This document shows positions 48,751 to 58,600 of a stretch of 64,000 nt of DNA, piece after piece. A model generated the notes under the pieces. It saw nothing but the letters and a program-made list of their open reading frames with translations, did not search any database and was not told where the DNA came from. Source of the stretch: Paractinoplanes maris (lineage in GTDB: Bacteria; Actinomycetota; Actinomycetes; Mycobacteriales; Micromonosporaceae). The DNA lies in NCBI RefSeq assembly GCF_023544465.1, contig NZ_JALPVL010000015.1:186001-250000 (forward strand), in the 5' to 3' direction. Positions within the stretch are counted from its first letter, which is position 1, and each line of letters starts with the position of its first letter. The translations under genes and the position numbers were made by a program.

Positions 48751-49658
48751 CCAGCCCCGTCGAGAAGGCCGAGGTCCTCATCGAGGCGCTGCCCTGGCTG
48801 GAGCGCTTCCACGGCTCGACCATCGTGATCAAGTATGGCGGCAACGCCATGATCAAGCCGGAGCTCCAGCAGGCGTTCGCGGCCGACATGGCCTTCCTGC
48901 GCTACGCGGGCATCCGCCCGGTGGTCGTGCACGGCGGCGGGCCGCAGATCAGCCGGATGCTCGACCGGTTCGGCATCGAGAGCGAGTTCCGCGGCGGGCT
49001 GCGGGTCACCACCCCCGAGGCCATGGAGGTCGTGCGCATGGTGCTGACCGGGCAGGTGGGCCGCGAGCTGGTCGGGCTCATCAACCGGCACGGCCCGCTC
49101 GCCGTCGGGCTCTCCGGCGAGGACGCTCACCTGTTCACCGCCGTCCGCCGGGGCGCGCTGATCGACGGCGAGACGGTCGACATCGGGCTCGTGGGCGACG
49201 TCGACCGCGTCGACACGTCGGCCGTCGACGACCTCATCGCCGCCGGCCGCATCCCGGTGATCGCCAGTGTCGCCCCCGACGCCGACGGCGTGGTGCACAA
49301 CGTCAACGCCGACACCGCAGCCGCCGCGCTGGCCGAGGCGCTCGGCGCGCACAAACTGGTCGTCCTCACCGACGTCCCGGGCCTCTACACCGACTGGCCC
49401 GACACGTCGTCGCTGGTCACCGAGATCGACGGCGACGAGCTGGCCAAGCTGCTGCCCCGGCTCGAGAGCGGCATGGTGCCCAAGATGGAGGCCTGCCTGC
49501 GCGCGGTGCGCGGCGGCGTGCCCGCGGCCCACGTGATCGACGGCCGCGTCGCCCACTCGACGCTGCTCGAAGTGTTCACCCCGGAGGGAATAGGAACCAT
49601 GGTGGTCCCGTCCCTTCCCACCACCCCGCCGCCACCCAAGAATGGACTGAAGGCATGA
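48747..49658 (+). CDS. argB: Acetylglutamate kinase
   Basis: 303 residues from GTG 48747. TIVIKYGGNAM (ATP beta/gamma-phosphate lysine), PVVVHGGGPQISRML (glutamate site), RGGLRVTTPEAMEVVRMVL and AHKLVVLTDVPGLY match the arginine-regulated class of NAGK. The N-terminal helix (KAEVLIEALPWLERF) that mediates arginine-sensitive hexamer formation is present, so feedback control is likely. A Pro-rich tail ends the protein. ATGA overlap with argD. Confidence 0.96.
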   Translation: MTSPVEKAEVLIEALPWLERFHGSTIVIKYGGNAMIKPELQQAFAADMAFLRYAGIRPVVVHGGGPQISRMLDRFGIESEFRGGLRVTTPEAMEVVRMVLTGQVGRELVGLINRHGPLAVGLSGEDAHLFTAVRRGALIDGETVDIGLVGDVDRVDTSAVDDLIAAGRIPVIASVAPDADGVVHNVNADTAAAALAEALGAHKLVVLTDVPGLYTDWPDTSSLVTEIDGDELAKLLPRLESGMVPKMEACLRAVRGGVPAAHVIDGRVAHSTLLEVFTPEGIGTMVVPSLPTTPPPPKNGLKA

Positions 49659-50809
49659 CTTCGCTGATCGAGCGGTGGTCGCACGCCGGCATGAAGAACT
49701 ACGGCACGCCGCAGGCGGCCCTCGTGCGCGGTGAGGGCGCGGTGGTGACCGACGAGGACGGCAAGCAGTACGTCGACTTCCTCGGCGGCATCGCGGTGAA
49801 CGCGCTCGGCCACGCCCACCCGGCCGTGGTCGCCGCCGTCACCCAGCAGATCCAGCAGCTGGGCCACGTCTCCAACTTCTACGTCGCCGAGCCGCCGGTC
49901 GCGCTGGCCGAGCTGCTGCTCGCCCTGGCCGGCCGGGCCGGGCGCGTGATCTTCACCAATTCGGGCGCCGAGGCCAACGAGGCCGCCTTCAAGCTCTCCC
50001 GCCTGACCGGGCGCAGCCACGTCGTCGCCACCCACGGCGCCTTCCACGGCCGGACCATGGGGGCGCTCGCCCTGACCGGGCAGCCCGGCAAGTCCGACCC
50101 GTTCCGGCCGCTGCCGGGCGACGTGACCCACGTCGACTTCGGTGATCTGGCCGCCCTCCGCGACGCCGTCACCGAGCAGACCGCCATGGTCATCCTCGAG
50201 CCCATCCAGGGGGAGAACGGTGTCGTGGTGCCGCCCGCCGGCTACCTGGCCGGCGCGCGGGAGATCTGCACGGCCAAGGGCGCGCTCCTCGTGCTCGACG
50301 AGGTGCAGACCGGCGTCGGGCGCACCGGCCACTGGTTCCACCATCAGAGCGAGGGCGTCGAGCCCGACATCATCACCCTGGCCAAGGGCCTCGGCGGCGG
50401 GCTGCCGATCGGCGCCTGCGTCGCCTTCGGCCGGGCCGCCGAGCTGTTCACCCCCGGCTCGCACGGCACCACGTTCGGCGGCAACCCGATCGCCTGCGCG
50501 GCCGGGCTCGCGGTGATCCGCACGATCGCCGGCGAGGGCCTGCTCGACCACGTCAAGCGGGTCGGCGAGCAGTTGCGCCGCGGCATCGAGGGTCTGCACC
50601 ACCCGCTGATCAAAAATGTGCGCGGCGCCGGACTGCTGCTCGGCATCGTGCTCACCGCACCCGAGGCGAGTCGCCTCGCCGCCGCTCTCCAGGAGGCCGG
50701 GTTCCTCGTGAACGCCCCGCAGCCCGACGTCATCCGCCTCGCCCCGCCGCTGATCATCAGCACCGAGCAGGCCGACGCGCTCATCGCCGCTCTGGAGGGT
50801 GTGCTGTGA
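49655..50809 (+). CDS. argD: Acetylornithine aminotransferase
   Basis: 384 residues. Class III PLP transaminase: ITNSGAEANEAAFKL-type strand (IFTNSGAEANEAAFK), HGAFHGRTMGALALTGQ, LVLDEVQTGVGRTG and the Schiff-base Lys in TLAKGLGGGLPIGA are all intact. Converts N-acetylglutamate semialdehyde to N-acetylornithine; may also serve lysine synthesis. ATGA overlap with argB, GTGA overlap with argF. Confidence 0.95.
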   Translation: MTSLIERWSHAGMKNYGTPQAALVRGEGAVVTDEDGKQYVDFLGGIAVNALGHAHPAVVAAVTQQIQQLGHVSNFYVAEPPVALAELLLALAGRAGRVIFTNSGAEANEAAFKLSRLTGRSHVVATHGAFHGRTMGALALTGQPGKSDPFRPLPGDVTHVDFGDLAALRDAVTEQTAMVILEPIQGENGVVVPPAGYLAGAREICTAKGALLVLDEVQTGVGRTGHWFHHQSEGVEPDIITLAKGLGGGLPIGACVAFGRAAELFTPGSHGTTFGGNPIACAAGLAVIRTIAGEGLLDHVKRVGEQLRRGIEGLHHPLIKNVRGAGLLLGIVLTAPEASRLAAALQEAGFLVNAPQPDVIRLAPPLIISTEQADALIAALEGVL

Positions 50810-51765
50810 CCCGCCATTTCCTGCGTGACGACGACCTGTCGCCGGCCGAGCAGAGCACGGTGCTCCAGCTGGCCGCCGAGATGAAGGCCGACCGGTTCGC
50901 CTACCAGCCGCTGACCGGCCCGCGCGCGGTCGCCGTCTTCTTCGACAAGGTCAGCCTGCGCACCCGGCTCTCGTTCGAGGCGGGCATCGCCGAGCTGGGC
51001 GGCCAGCCGATGATCGTGGACACTCACGCCACCCACTTCGGCCGGGGCGAGTCGCTGAGCGACGCCGGCCGGGTGGTCTCGCGCTATGTGGCCGCGATGG
51101 TCTTCCGGACGACCGGGGACGAGCGCCTGACCGAGCTGGCCTCCGACGTCAACGTGCCGGTGATCAACGCGCTGACCGACGGCTTCCACCCGTGCCAGCT
51201 GCTGGCCGACCTGCTGACGATCCGCGAGCGGCTCGGCTCGACGGCGGGCCGCAAGCTGGCCTACGTCGGTGACGCGGCCAACAACATGGCCCACTCCTAC
51301 CTGCTGGCCGGGGCCACCGCCGGCATGCACGTCCGGGTGGCCGGGCCGTCCGGGTTCGACCCGGCGGCCGTGGTCGTGTCGCGCGCGGCCGAGATCGCGG
51401 CCTGGACCGGCGGCTCGGTCGAGGTCCTGCGCGACCCGTTCGAGGCCGCCGACGGCGTCGACGTGCTGGCCACCGACACCTGGACCTCGATGGGCCAGGA
51501 GGACGACGGCCTCGACCGGCTCACCCCGTTCTGGCCCTACCAGGTCAACGAGAAGCTGCTGGCCGCCGCGTCGGACGACGCGATCGTGCTGCACTGTCTG
51601 CCCGCCCACCGGGGCGAGGAGATCACCGACGAGGTGATGGACGGCCCCCAGAGCGCGGTCTTCGACCAGGCCGAGAACCGGCTGCATGCCCAGAAGGCGC
51701 TGCTGGCCTGGCTGCTGGCGGCCAACGAGGACGCGGCGAGCGAAAATCGGGTGGACGAGCGATGA
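50806..51765 (+). CDS. argF: Ornithine carbamoyltransferase
   Basis: 319 residues from GTG 50806. Carbamoyl-phosphate motif reads SLRTR (in KVSLRTRLSFE) instead of the commoner STRTR; DGFHPCQLLADLLTI and VLHCLPAHRGEEI (Cys/His/Pro site for ornithine) are typical, and YVGDAANNMAHS gives the Asn contacts. Catabolic versus anabolic role is set by context: inside the biosynthetic operon it is the anabolic enzyme making citrulline. Coupled to argR by ATGA. Confidence 0.95.
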   Translation: MTRHFLRDDDLSPAEQSTVLQLAAEMKADRFAYQPLTGPRAVAVFFDKVSLRTRLSFEAGIAELGGQPMIVDTHATHFGRGESLSDAGRVVSRYVAAMVFRTTGDERLTELASDVNVPVINALTDGFHPCQLLADLLTIRERLGSTAGRKLAYVGDAANNMAHSYLLAGATAGMHVRVAGPSGFDPAAVVVSRAAEIAAWTGGSVEVLRDPFEAADGVDVLATDTWTSMGQEDDGLDRLTPFWPYQVNEKLLAAASDDAIVLHCLPAHRGEEITDEVMDGPQSAVFDQAENRLHAQKALLAWLLAANEDAASENRVDER

Positions 51766-52271
51766 CCGGGCCGGTGACCAGGGCCGGTCGGCATGCACGG
51801 ATCGTCGAACTGATCCGTGACAAGGCGATCCGCTCGCAGACCGAACTGGCCGATCTGCTGGCCGGCGAGGGTGTGCAGGTCACCCAGGCCACCCTTTCGC
51901 GCGACCTGGAGGAGCTGGGCGCCGTCAAGGTGAGCGGCTCCTATCTGATCCCCGAGGACGGCAAGCGCCCGCTCCGCGAGACCACCGAGCAGGGCCCGGC
52001 CCGGCTGCTGCGGCTGCTGCGCGAGCTGCTCACCGGTGTCGACGCCAGCGGCAACATCGCCGTCCTGCGCACCCCGCCGGGTGCCGCGCACTTCCTGGCC
52101 AGCGCCCTCGACCGGGCCGGCCTGACCGATGTCGTCGGCACCATTGCCGGCGACGACACGATCCTGGTCGTGGCCCGCGATGCCATCGGGGGCAAGGCCC
52201 TGGCGGCCAAGCTCGCCGAGTGGGCCGGTCACCACACCGAGAAGCAGACCGCGGAATACCGACACTTCTGA
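51762..52271 (+). CDS. argR: Arginine repressor
   Basis: 169 residues. N-terminal winged HTH: ARIVELIRDKAIRSQTELADLLAGEGVQVTQATLSRDLEELGAVKV, with SRDL the ArgR signature; C-terminal hexamerisation/arginine domain with PPGAAHFLASALDRAGLTDVVGTIAGDDTILVV. Responds to L-arginine to bind ARG boxes; one lies in front of argC, so it represses its own operon. Sitting fifth-to-sixth in the operon is common in actinobacteria. Confidence 0.96.
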   Translation: MTGPVTRAGRHARIVELIRDKAIRSQTELADLLAGEGVQVTQATLSRDLEELGAVKVSGSYLIPEDGKRPLRETTEQGPARLLRLLRELLTGVDASGNIAVLRTPPGAAHFLASALDRAGLTDVVGTIAGDDTILVVARDAIGGKALAAKLAEWAGHHTEKQTAEYRHF

Positions 52272-52283
52272 GAGGAGCACCCC

Positions 52284-53486
<1,203 letters not shown>

Positions 53487-53492
53487 CGCACC

Positions 53493-54914
53493 GTGACCGA
53501 AAAAACTTCTCTCTGGGGTGGCCGGTTCGCCGGTGGTCCCGCCGACGCCCTGGCCCGTCTCTCGGTGAGCGTCCAGTTCGACTGGCGCCTCGCCCCGTAC
53601 GACATCGCCGGTTCGCGGGCGCACGCCCGGGTGCTCGCGGCGGCCGGGCTGCTCGACCCGGACGAGCTGGGTCAGATGCTGGCCGCCCTGGACGATCTCG
53701 AGGCGGCCTGCGCGTCCGGCGAGTTCCGGCCGACCATAGACGACGAGGACGTGCACACCGCCCTCGAGCGCGGCCTGCTCGAACGGCTCGGCACGCTCGG
53801 CGGCAAGCTGCGCGCCGGCCGCTCGCGTAACGACCAGGTCGCCACCGACCTGCGGCTCTATCTGCGCGACCACGCCCGCGGGGTGGCCGTGGCGCTGGTC
53901 GAGCTGGCCGACGCGCTGACCGAGCAGGCCGCCCGCAACGTCGACACGCCCGCGCCCGGCATGACCCACTTGCAGCACGCGCAGCCCGTCTCGTTCGGGC
54001 ACTGGCTGCTCGCCCACGTGCAGCCCCTGCTGCGGGACCTCGACCGGATGCGCGACTGGGACAAGCGGACGGCCGTGTCGCCGCTCGGCAGCGGCGCGCT
54101 GGCCGGTTCGTCGTTGCCGCTCGACCCGGCCGCCGTCGCCAAGGAGCTGGGCTTCACCTCGCCCGCACCGAACTCGATGGATGCCGTGGCCGATCGGGAC
54201 TTCGTGGCCGAGTTCCTCTTCATCACCGCGCTGATCGGCGTCCACCTCTCCCGGCTGGGGGAGGAGGTCGTGCTGTGGACGTCGACCGAGTTCGGCTGGG
54301 TCGAGCTGGACGACGCGTTCGCCACCGGTTCGTCGATCATGCCGCAGAAAAAGAACGCGGACATCGCCGAGCTGGCCCGCGGCAAGAGCGGCCGGCTGAT
54401 CGGTGGCCTGGTCACGGTGCTGACCATGCTCAAGGGTCTGCCGCTGACCTACGACCGCGACATGCAGGAGGACAAGGAGCCCGTCTTCGACGCGATCGAG
54501 ACGCTGGAGCTGCTGCTGCCCGCACTGGCCGGCATGGTCTCGACCATGACCGTCCGCGTCGACCGGCTCGCCGCCACCGCGCCGGTGGGCTTCTCGCTGG
54601 CCACCGAGGTCGCCGACTGGCTGGTCCGCAAGGGCGTGCCGTTCCGCGAGGCGCACGAGATCACCGGCAAGCTGGTCGCGCTGTGCTCGGTGCGCGAGTG
54701 CGAACTGGAGGACCTGACCGACGACGACCTCAAGACGGTCAGCGAGCACCTCGACCCGTCGGTGCGCCAGGTCCTCACGGTCGAGTCGGCCCTGGCCTCC
54801 CGCATCACCCCCGGCTCCACCGGCCCCGGCCCGGTCGCCGACCAGCTGGCCCAGGTCCAGCACCGCCTCGACACCTGGCGCCAGTGGGCGGTCGAAAAGG
54901 TGGTGCCCCGCTGA
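53493..54914 (+). CDS. argH: Argininosuccinate lyase
   Basis: 473 residues from GTG 53493. Fumarase/aspartase superfamily: LWGGRFAGGPADALARLS, DEDVHTALERGL, GRSRNDQVATDLRLY, THLQHAQPVSFGHWLLAH and the SSIMPQKKNADIAEL active-site loop (catalytic Ser) are all intact. Releases fumarate to give arginine; the last gene of the operon, followed at once by a terminator. Confidence 0.97.
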   Translation: MTEKTSLWGGRFAGGPADALARLSVSVQFDWRLAPYDIAGSRAHARVLAAAGLLDPDELGQMLAALDDLEAACASGEFRPTIDDEDVHTALERGLLERLGTLGGKLRAGRSRNDQVATDLRLYLRDHARGVAVALVELADALTEQAARNVDTPAPGMTHLQHAQPVSFGHWLLAHVQPLLRDLDRMRDWDKRTAVSPLGSGALAGSSLPLDPAAVAKELGFTSPAPNSMDAVADRDFVAEFLFITALIGVHLSRLGEEVVLWTSTEFGWVELDDAFATGSSIMPQKKNADIAELARGKSGRLIGGLVTVLTMLKGLPLTYDRDMQEDKEPVFDAIETLELLLPALAGMVSTMTVRVDRLAATAPVGFSLATEVADWLVRKGVPFREAHEITGKLVALCSVRECELEDLTDDDLKTVSEHLDPSVRQVLTVESALASRITPGSTGPGPVADQLAQVQHRLDTWRQWAVEKVVPR

Positions 54915-54922
54915 CGAACCGC

Positions 54923-54950
54923 GGGAAGCCGGTCGCGCGACCGGCTTCCC
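54923..54950 (+). terminator. arg operon terminator
   Basis: Perfect 12-bp stem GGGAAGCCGGTC / GACCGGCTTCCC with a GCGC loop, 8 nt after the argH stop, followed by GTGTGT rather than a T-run. Stands alone, so it most likely ends the arg transcript. Confidence 0.85.
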
Positions 54951-54997
54951 GTGTGTAGCAGCCGGCGCAGTGGGTAGGCCGGTCGGGTGATCAGAGA

Positions 54998-55729
54998 ATG
55001 AGCCGGCCGCTGACTGCCCCCGACGTCCAGGCGGTGCTGCTCGACGCCGACGGCAACCTGTTCCCCTCGGAGGAGCCGGCGTTCGTCGCGTCGGCCGACG
55101 TGACCAACCGCTTCCTGGCCTCGCTCGGGATCAGCCGCACCTACACCGCCGAGGAGCTGCGGCTCACCACGACCGGCAAGAACTTCCGGACGACGGCCGC
55201 CGACCTCGCCGCCGAGCACGGTGTCGTGCTCGGCGGGCAGGCCCTGACCGCCGACCTGCTCGAGGATTGGGTGGCCGAGGAGAAGAAGCTCGTGACCGAG
55301 TACCTCGGCCGGGTCCTGCGCCCCGACCCGCAGGTGCTCCGGTCGCTGCACCGGCTGGCCGCCCGTTACCGGCTCGCCGCGGTCAGCTCCAGCGCCCTGG
55401 CCCGGCTCGACGAGTGTTTCCGGGCCACCGACCTGGCCGGTCTGGTGCCCGCCGACCTCCGGTTCAGCGCCGAGGACTCGCTGCCCCGGCCGACCAGCAA
55501 GCCCGACCCGGCCGTCTACCGGTACGCCCTCGACCGCCTCGGGGTGTCACCGGCCCAGGCGGTCGCGATCGAGGACTCGGTGCCCGGTGCACGGTCGTCG
55601 GTCGCCGCCGGGATCCCGACTGTCGGCAACCTCGCCTTCGTGGCCCCGGCGGAGCGCCAGGCCCGCCGCGCCGACCTGGTCGCGGCGGGTGTGTCCCAGG
55701 TGATCGAGTCCTGGGCCGAGCTGCCCTGA
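54998..55729 (+). CDS. HAD-superfamily hydrolase
   Basis: 243 residues, beta-phosphoglucomutase-like subclass. Motif I LLDADGNLFPS (Asp pair), helical cap (~20-90), motif II around VSSSALARLDE, motif III lysine (SKPDPAVYRYAL), motif IV AIEDSVPGARSSVAAGIPTVG. Phosphatase or phosphomutase of unknown substrate. Frame length and motifs are complete. No convincing ribosome site (TCAGAGA). Its stop codon forms the first edge of the 19-bp repeat array. Confidence 0.87.
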   Translation: MSRPLTAPDVQAVLLDADGNLFPSEEPAFVASADVTNRFLASLGISRTYTAEELRLTTTGKNFRTTAADLAAEHGVVLGGQALTADLLEDWVAEEKKLVTEYLGRVLRPDPQVLRSLHRLAARYRLAAVSSSALARLDECFRATDLAGLVPADLRFSAEDSLPRPTSKPDPAVYRYALDRLGVSPAQAVAIEDSVPGARSSVAAGIPTVGNLAFVAPAERQARRADLVAAGVSQVIESWAELP

Positions 55730-55824
55730 GCGGGTCGATCGCGCCTGAGCGGGTCGATCGCGCCTGAGCGGGTCGATCGCGCCTGCGCGGGCCGAACGCG
55801 CCTGCGCAGGCCGAACTGGCTTGA
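55730..55824 (+). repeat. Five tandem copies of a 19-bp repeat
   Basis: Units start at 55730, 55749, 55768, 55787 and 55806. Units 1-2 are GCGGGTCGATCGCGCCTGA exactly; unit 3 differs only in its last base, units 4-5 drift (…GGCCGAACGCGCCTGC, …GGCCGAACTGGCTTGA). The array fills the whole 99-bp gap between two convergent genes. It starts immediately after the HAD stop codon, whose CTGCCCTGA looks like a partial unit. Its core is shared with units 6-7 of the 26-bp array at 23035. Confidence 0.93.
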
Positions 55825-55828
55825 GCGG

Positions 55829-56542
55829 TCAGCGCCGGCGGACCTCGATCGCCCCGGTGTCGAGCAGCTCCCGCGCGACCTCGGCCACCTTGCGCCGCTG
55901 GTCACGGGAGGCGCGGCGCAGCACGTCGAAGGCGGTGACCGCGTCGACGCCGTGCGAGGCCATCAGGTAGCCGACGGCGCGTTCGATGACCACCCGGTAG
56001 TCGAGTGCGTACTGCAGCTGACCGGCCAGCACGCCGGCCTGGTGGGCGGTCATGGCGGTGCTCAGGGCCGATTCGATGACGTCGCTGTAGGACGCCAGCG
56101 CGGCCCGCTCCGCCTCCTCCCATCGATGCGGTTCGCCGAGGTAGACGTCCAGCGTGCCGACCGGCACGCCACCGAGCCGGAGCGGACAGCCCAGGACGGC
56201 GCGAATCCCGTGCCGCGTCAGCGTGGGCGTGATGGCCGGCCACCGCGGGTCGTCGCCCAGGTCATCGGCCGCGACGACGTCGTTGCGGACGAACGCCTCG
56301 ACGCAGGGGCCCGTCCCGGTCTCGCTCTGCACGTGTTCCAGGATGCGGCCGGCGCCGTCGCTGGCCGCGATGTAGTGCAGGTTGCTCATCTCGTCAGCGA
56401 TCATCAGGCCGGCCCCGCTGACCTGGAACAGCGCCGCACAGGCCCGCACCGCCTCCTCCACCGCGGTGCTGATGTCGGTGTGCTGGGTCGTCTGCAGCCG
56501 GCGCAGGCTGCTGGCCAGCGACTGCGGGTCGATGGCGGCCAT
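55829..56542 (-). CDS. GAF-ANTAR RNA-binding antitermination regulator
   Basis: 237 residues from ATG 56542. A GAF sensor domain (~20-165; TGPCVEAFVRNDVVAADDLGDDPRWP is typical) is followed by a C-terminal ANTAR domain: LDYRVVIERAVGYLMASHGVDAVTAFDVLRRASRDQRRKVAEVARELL. ANTAR proteins bind dual-hexaloop RNA and block termination of target transcripts. GAF-ANTAR proteins are common in actinobacteria, often regulated by an unknown ligand or by stress. Start overlaps the upstream GAF gene's stop (TGATG), so both are coupled. Confidence 0.9.
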   Translation of the reverse strand: MAAIDPQSLASSLRRLQTTQHTDISTAVEEAVRACAALFQVSGAGLMIADEMSNLHYIAASDGAGRILEHVQSETGTGPCVEAFVRNDVVAADDLGDDPRWPAITPTLTRHGIRAVLGCPLRLGGVPVGTLDVYLGEPHRWEEAERAALASYSDVIESALSTAMTAHQAGVLAGQLQYALDYRVVIERAVGYLMASHGVDAVTAFDVLRRASRDQRRKVAEVARELLDTGAIEVRRR

Positions 56543-57123
56543 CAGGCGGTACCTCCGGGTGACTGCACGGGCGGTGTGGCGGCACCAGGCACGCCGGAGC
56601 CGAGCCGGAGCATCACGCCGAGGATGCCGGCGTAGGCCTCCACCGCCGTGATCTGCTCGGCGGTCCAGCTGTGCGGTCGCGCCCCCAAGGCGTTCAGAGT
56701 GCCGGCCACGCTGCCGGCGACACGGACGGGAACCGAGAGAACCGCCCGCACCGGCGGTTCGCCGTCGGTCCGGCTCGCCTCGAGCCACCGCCAGAGGGCG
56801 GCGTAGGCGGCCGACTCGGCGAGGTCGGGCACCACCATGACGGCGTCCGAGCGCACACAGTCGATGGCCGGGCCCAGGTCGAGGTGCTGCTGGCCCCGTT
56901 CGAGGGCGGCCCCGGCGTCATCGGTGACGCCCACCACCCGCAGAAGATTTCGCTCGTCGAGCAGCATCAGGCCGGCGCCGTCGACGCCGAGCACGTTCTG
57001 GGCGGCCTGCACCACCCGATCGAGGTGTTCGATCAGCGACTGGCCCTCGGTGCCGGGCGGCAGGTCGACGTTCCTCAGCAGGTTCTGCAGTGTCGCCGCC
57101 AAAGCTTGTTGATCGACCGGCAC
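56542..57123 (-). CDS. GAF-domain protein
   Basis: 193 residues from GTG 57123 (GAAGGAG six nt upstream; the frame is open to 57171). An N-terminal helical segment (LAATLQNLLRNVDLPPG) precedes one GAF domain: VVQAAQNVLGVDGAGLMLLDERNLLRVVGVTDD..., LGPAIDCVRSDAVMVVPDL, VRAVLSVPVRVAGSVAGTLNAL. No output domain. Coupled to the GAF-ANTAR gene, so probably a sensory partner. Divergent from the sigma factor across ~150 bp. Confidence 0.85.
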   Translation of the reverse strand: MPVDQQALAATLQNLLRNVDLPPGTEGQSLIEHLDRVVQAAQNVLGVDGAGLMLLDERNLLRVVGVTDDAGAALERGQQHLDLGPAIDCVRSDAVMVVPDLAESAAYAALWRWLEASRTDGEPPVRAVLSVPVRVAGSVAGTLNALGARPHSWTAEQITAVEAYAGILGVMLRLGSGVPGAATPPVQSPGGTA

Positions 57124-57273
57124 GGCGGCTCCTTCGTCGATGTCGTGATCCAGATGGCGAGTCCCCCCCATTCGCGTCCCGAAACGGGCCGGGACGCCGC
57201 GGTCGTGGTTACACTTGCGGGCATCTGACCGATCCGCCCTGTGTCCGCGGAGCTGTTGTCATGGAGATGACGC

Positions 57274-58578
57274 ATGCCCCAGGACCACATTGGCCACACC
57301 ATGCCGTCGCGGCCGGTCGACATCTACGACGACCTCGACCACCTCGCCGAGCAGTATGTTCTCGACCGTGCGGGTCTGTCGCCGGCTCAGGCCGCGCGCC
57401 TGCGCGACGAGACGATCCGCCGTCTGCTCCCGTTCGCCGGGCGGCTGGCGGGCCGCTACCGCCACGGCCGTGAGCCGGCCGACGACCTCGAGCAGGTGGC
57501 CCGCCTCGGGCTGATCAAGGCGGTCGACCGGTACGACCCGGATAACGGCTCGTTCACCGCGTACGCGGTCAGCACCATCATCGGCGAGCTGAAGCGGTAC
57601 TTCCGCGATCACAGCTGGGGCTTGCAGGTGCCGCGCCGCCTGCAGGACCTCTCCCGGGTGATCACCCGGGCCGGCGACGAGCTCACGGCCGAACTGCGCC
57701 GGCCACCCACCCGGGCCGAGCTCGCCGTGCGCTGCGGCGTCAGCGAGGACGACGTCGAGGAGGCCCGCCGGTCCCGCGAGGGCTACCGGCCCGTGTCCCT
57801 CAGCCTGCCGGTCGGTGAGGGCGGCGGTGAGCTCGGCGACCTGCTCGGCGGAAGCGATCACACCTTGGACCTGGTGCCCGAGCAGGTGACCCTGCGCCGG
57901 CTGCTCGACCAGTTACCGGCCCGGGAGCGCCGCATCCTGCTGGAACGCTTCTATGGCAACCGCACCCAGCTCGAGATCGCCGGCGACCTCGGCATCTCGC
58001 AGATGCACGTGTCCCGGCTGCTCAACCGCACCTTGGCCTGGTTGCGAGCCGGCATGCTGACCGAGGAGACGCCGGCCTGGCCCGCGGAGAGCACGGACAC
58101 GGCCGAGACGAACCCGGTCGTCACCGTCCGGCGCGAGCCGGCCGGCCTGCGGGTGATCCTGGTCGGCGAGGTGGACCAGGACAACGGTCCCCGCCTGCGC
58201 GAGGTGCTGCTCCGCCTGGTGCGGCGGGCGCCGGCGGGCTCCCGGCTGGCGATCGACCTGGGCGGGGTTCCCTTGCTGGCCGCGGCCGGGGTGGCGGCCC
58301 TGCTCGCCGTGTACGAGGCGGGCCGCGGGCGCCGGGTCGAGGTCACCGCGGTGAATCTGCAACCGTTCGTCCGGCGGATCGCCGCCGTCTCGGGCCTGGG
58401 TGTGCTGTTGCGGCCCGACGTCCGGCCCCCCACCGAATCGGTTGTTTCGCCGGACGGGCGGTGGGCATGCGCCGCCACCGCACATCGGGCCGCCGGGCCC
58501 GAACGCGAGGCAGAACCCCACTCGGCAGCCGGCCCGGTCACCACCGGGTCGCGTCGCCGTGCGCGGAAGCCGGCGTGA
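57274..58578 (+). CDS. SigB/SigF-type sigma factor fused to a STAS domain
   Basis: 434 residues. Residues ~40-262 are a sigma-70 family factor of the SigB/SigF/SigG group: region 2 (DDLEQVARLGLIKAVDRYDP, 70-89), region 3 (PPTRAELAVRCGVSEDDV) and region 4 HTH (QLEIAGDLGISQMHVSRLLNRTL, 232-254). Residues ~281-380 are a STAS anti-sigma-antagonist domain (VILVGEVDQDNGPRLREVLL), whose phosphorylation loop reads LLAAAGV (334-340) where active antagonists have DSSG/DSAG. So it lacks the serine that an anti-sigma kinase would phosphorylate. An Ala/Arg-rich tail follows. General-stress sigma factor with an unusual built-in domain. Confidence 0.85.
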   Translation: MPQDHIGHTMPSRPVDIYDDLDHLAEQYVLDRAGLSPAQAARLRDETIRRLLPFAGRLAGRYRHGREPADDLEQVARLGLIKAVDRYDPDNGSFTAYAVSTIIGELKRYFRDHSWGLQVPRRLQDLSRVITRAGDELTAELRRPPTRAELAVRCGVSEDDVEEARRSREGYRPVSLSLPVGEGGGELGDLLGGSDHTLDLVPEQVTLRRLLDQLPARERRILLERFYGNRTQLEIAGDLGISQMHVSRLLNRTLAWLRAGMLTEETPAWPAESTDTAETNPVVTVRREPAGLRVILVGEVDQDNGPRLREVLLRLVRRAPAGSRLAIDLGGVPLLAAAGVAALLAVYEAGRGRRVEVTAVNLQPFVRRIAAVSGLGVLLRPDVRPPTESVVSPDGRWACAATAHRAAGPEREAEPHSAAGPVTTGSRRRARKPA

Positions 58579-58600
58579 GCGGAAGCCGAAGGGAATCGCC

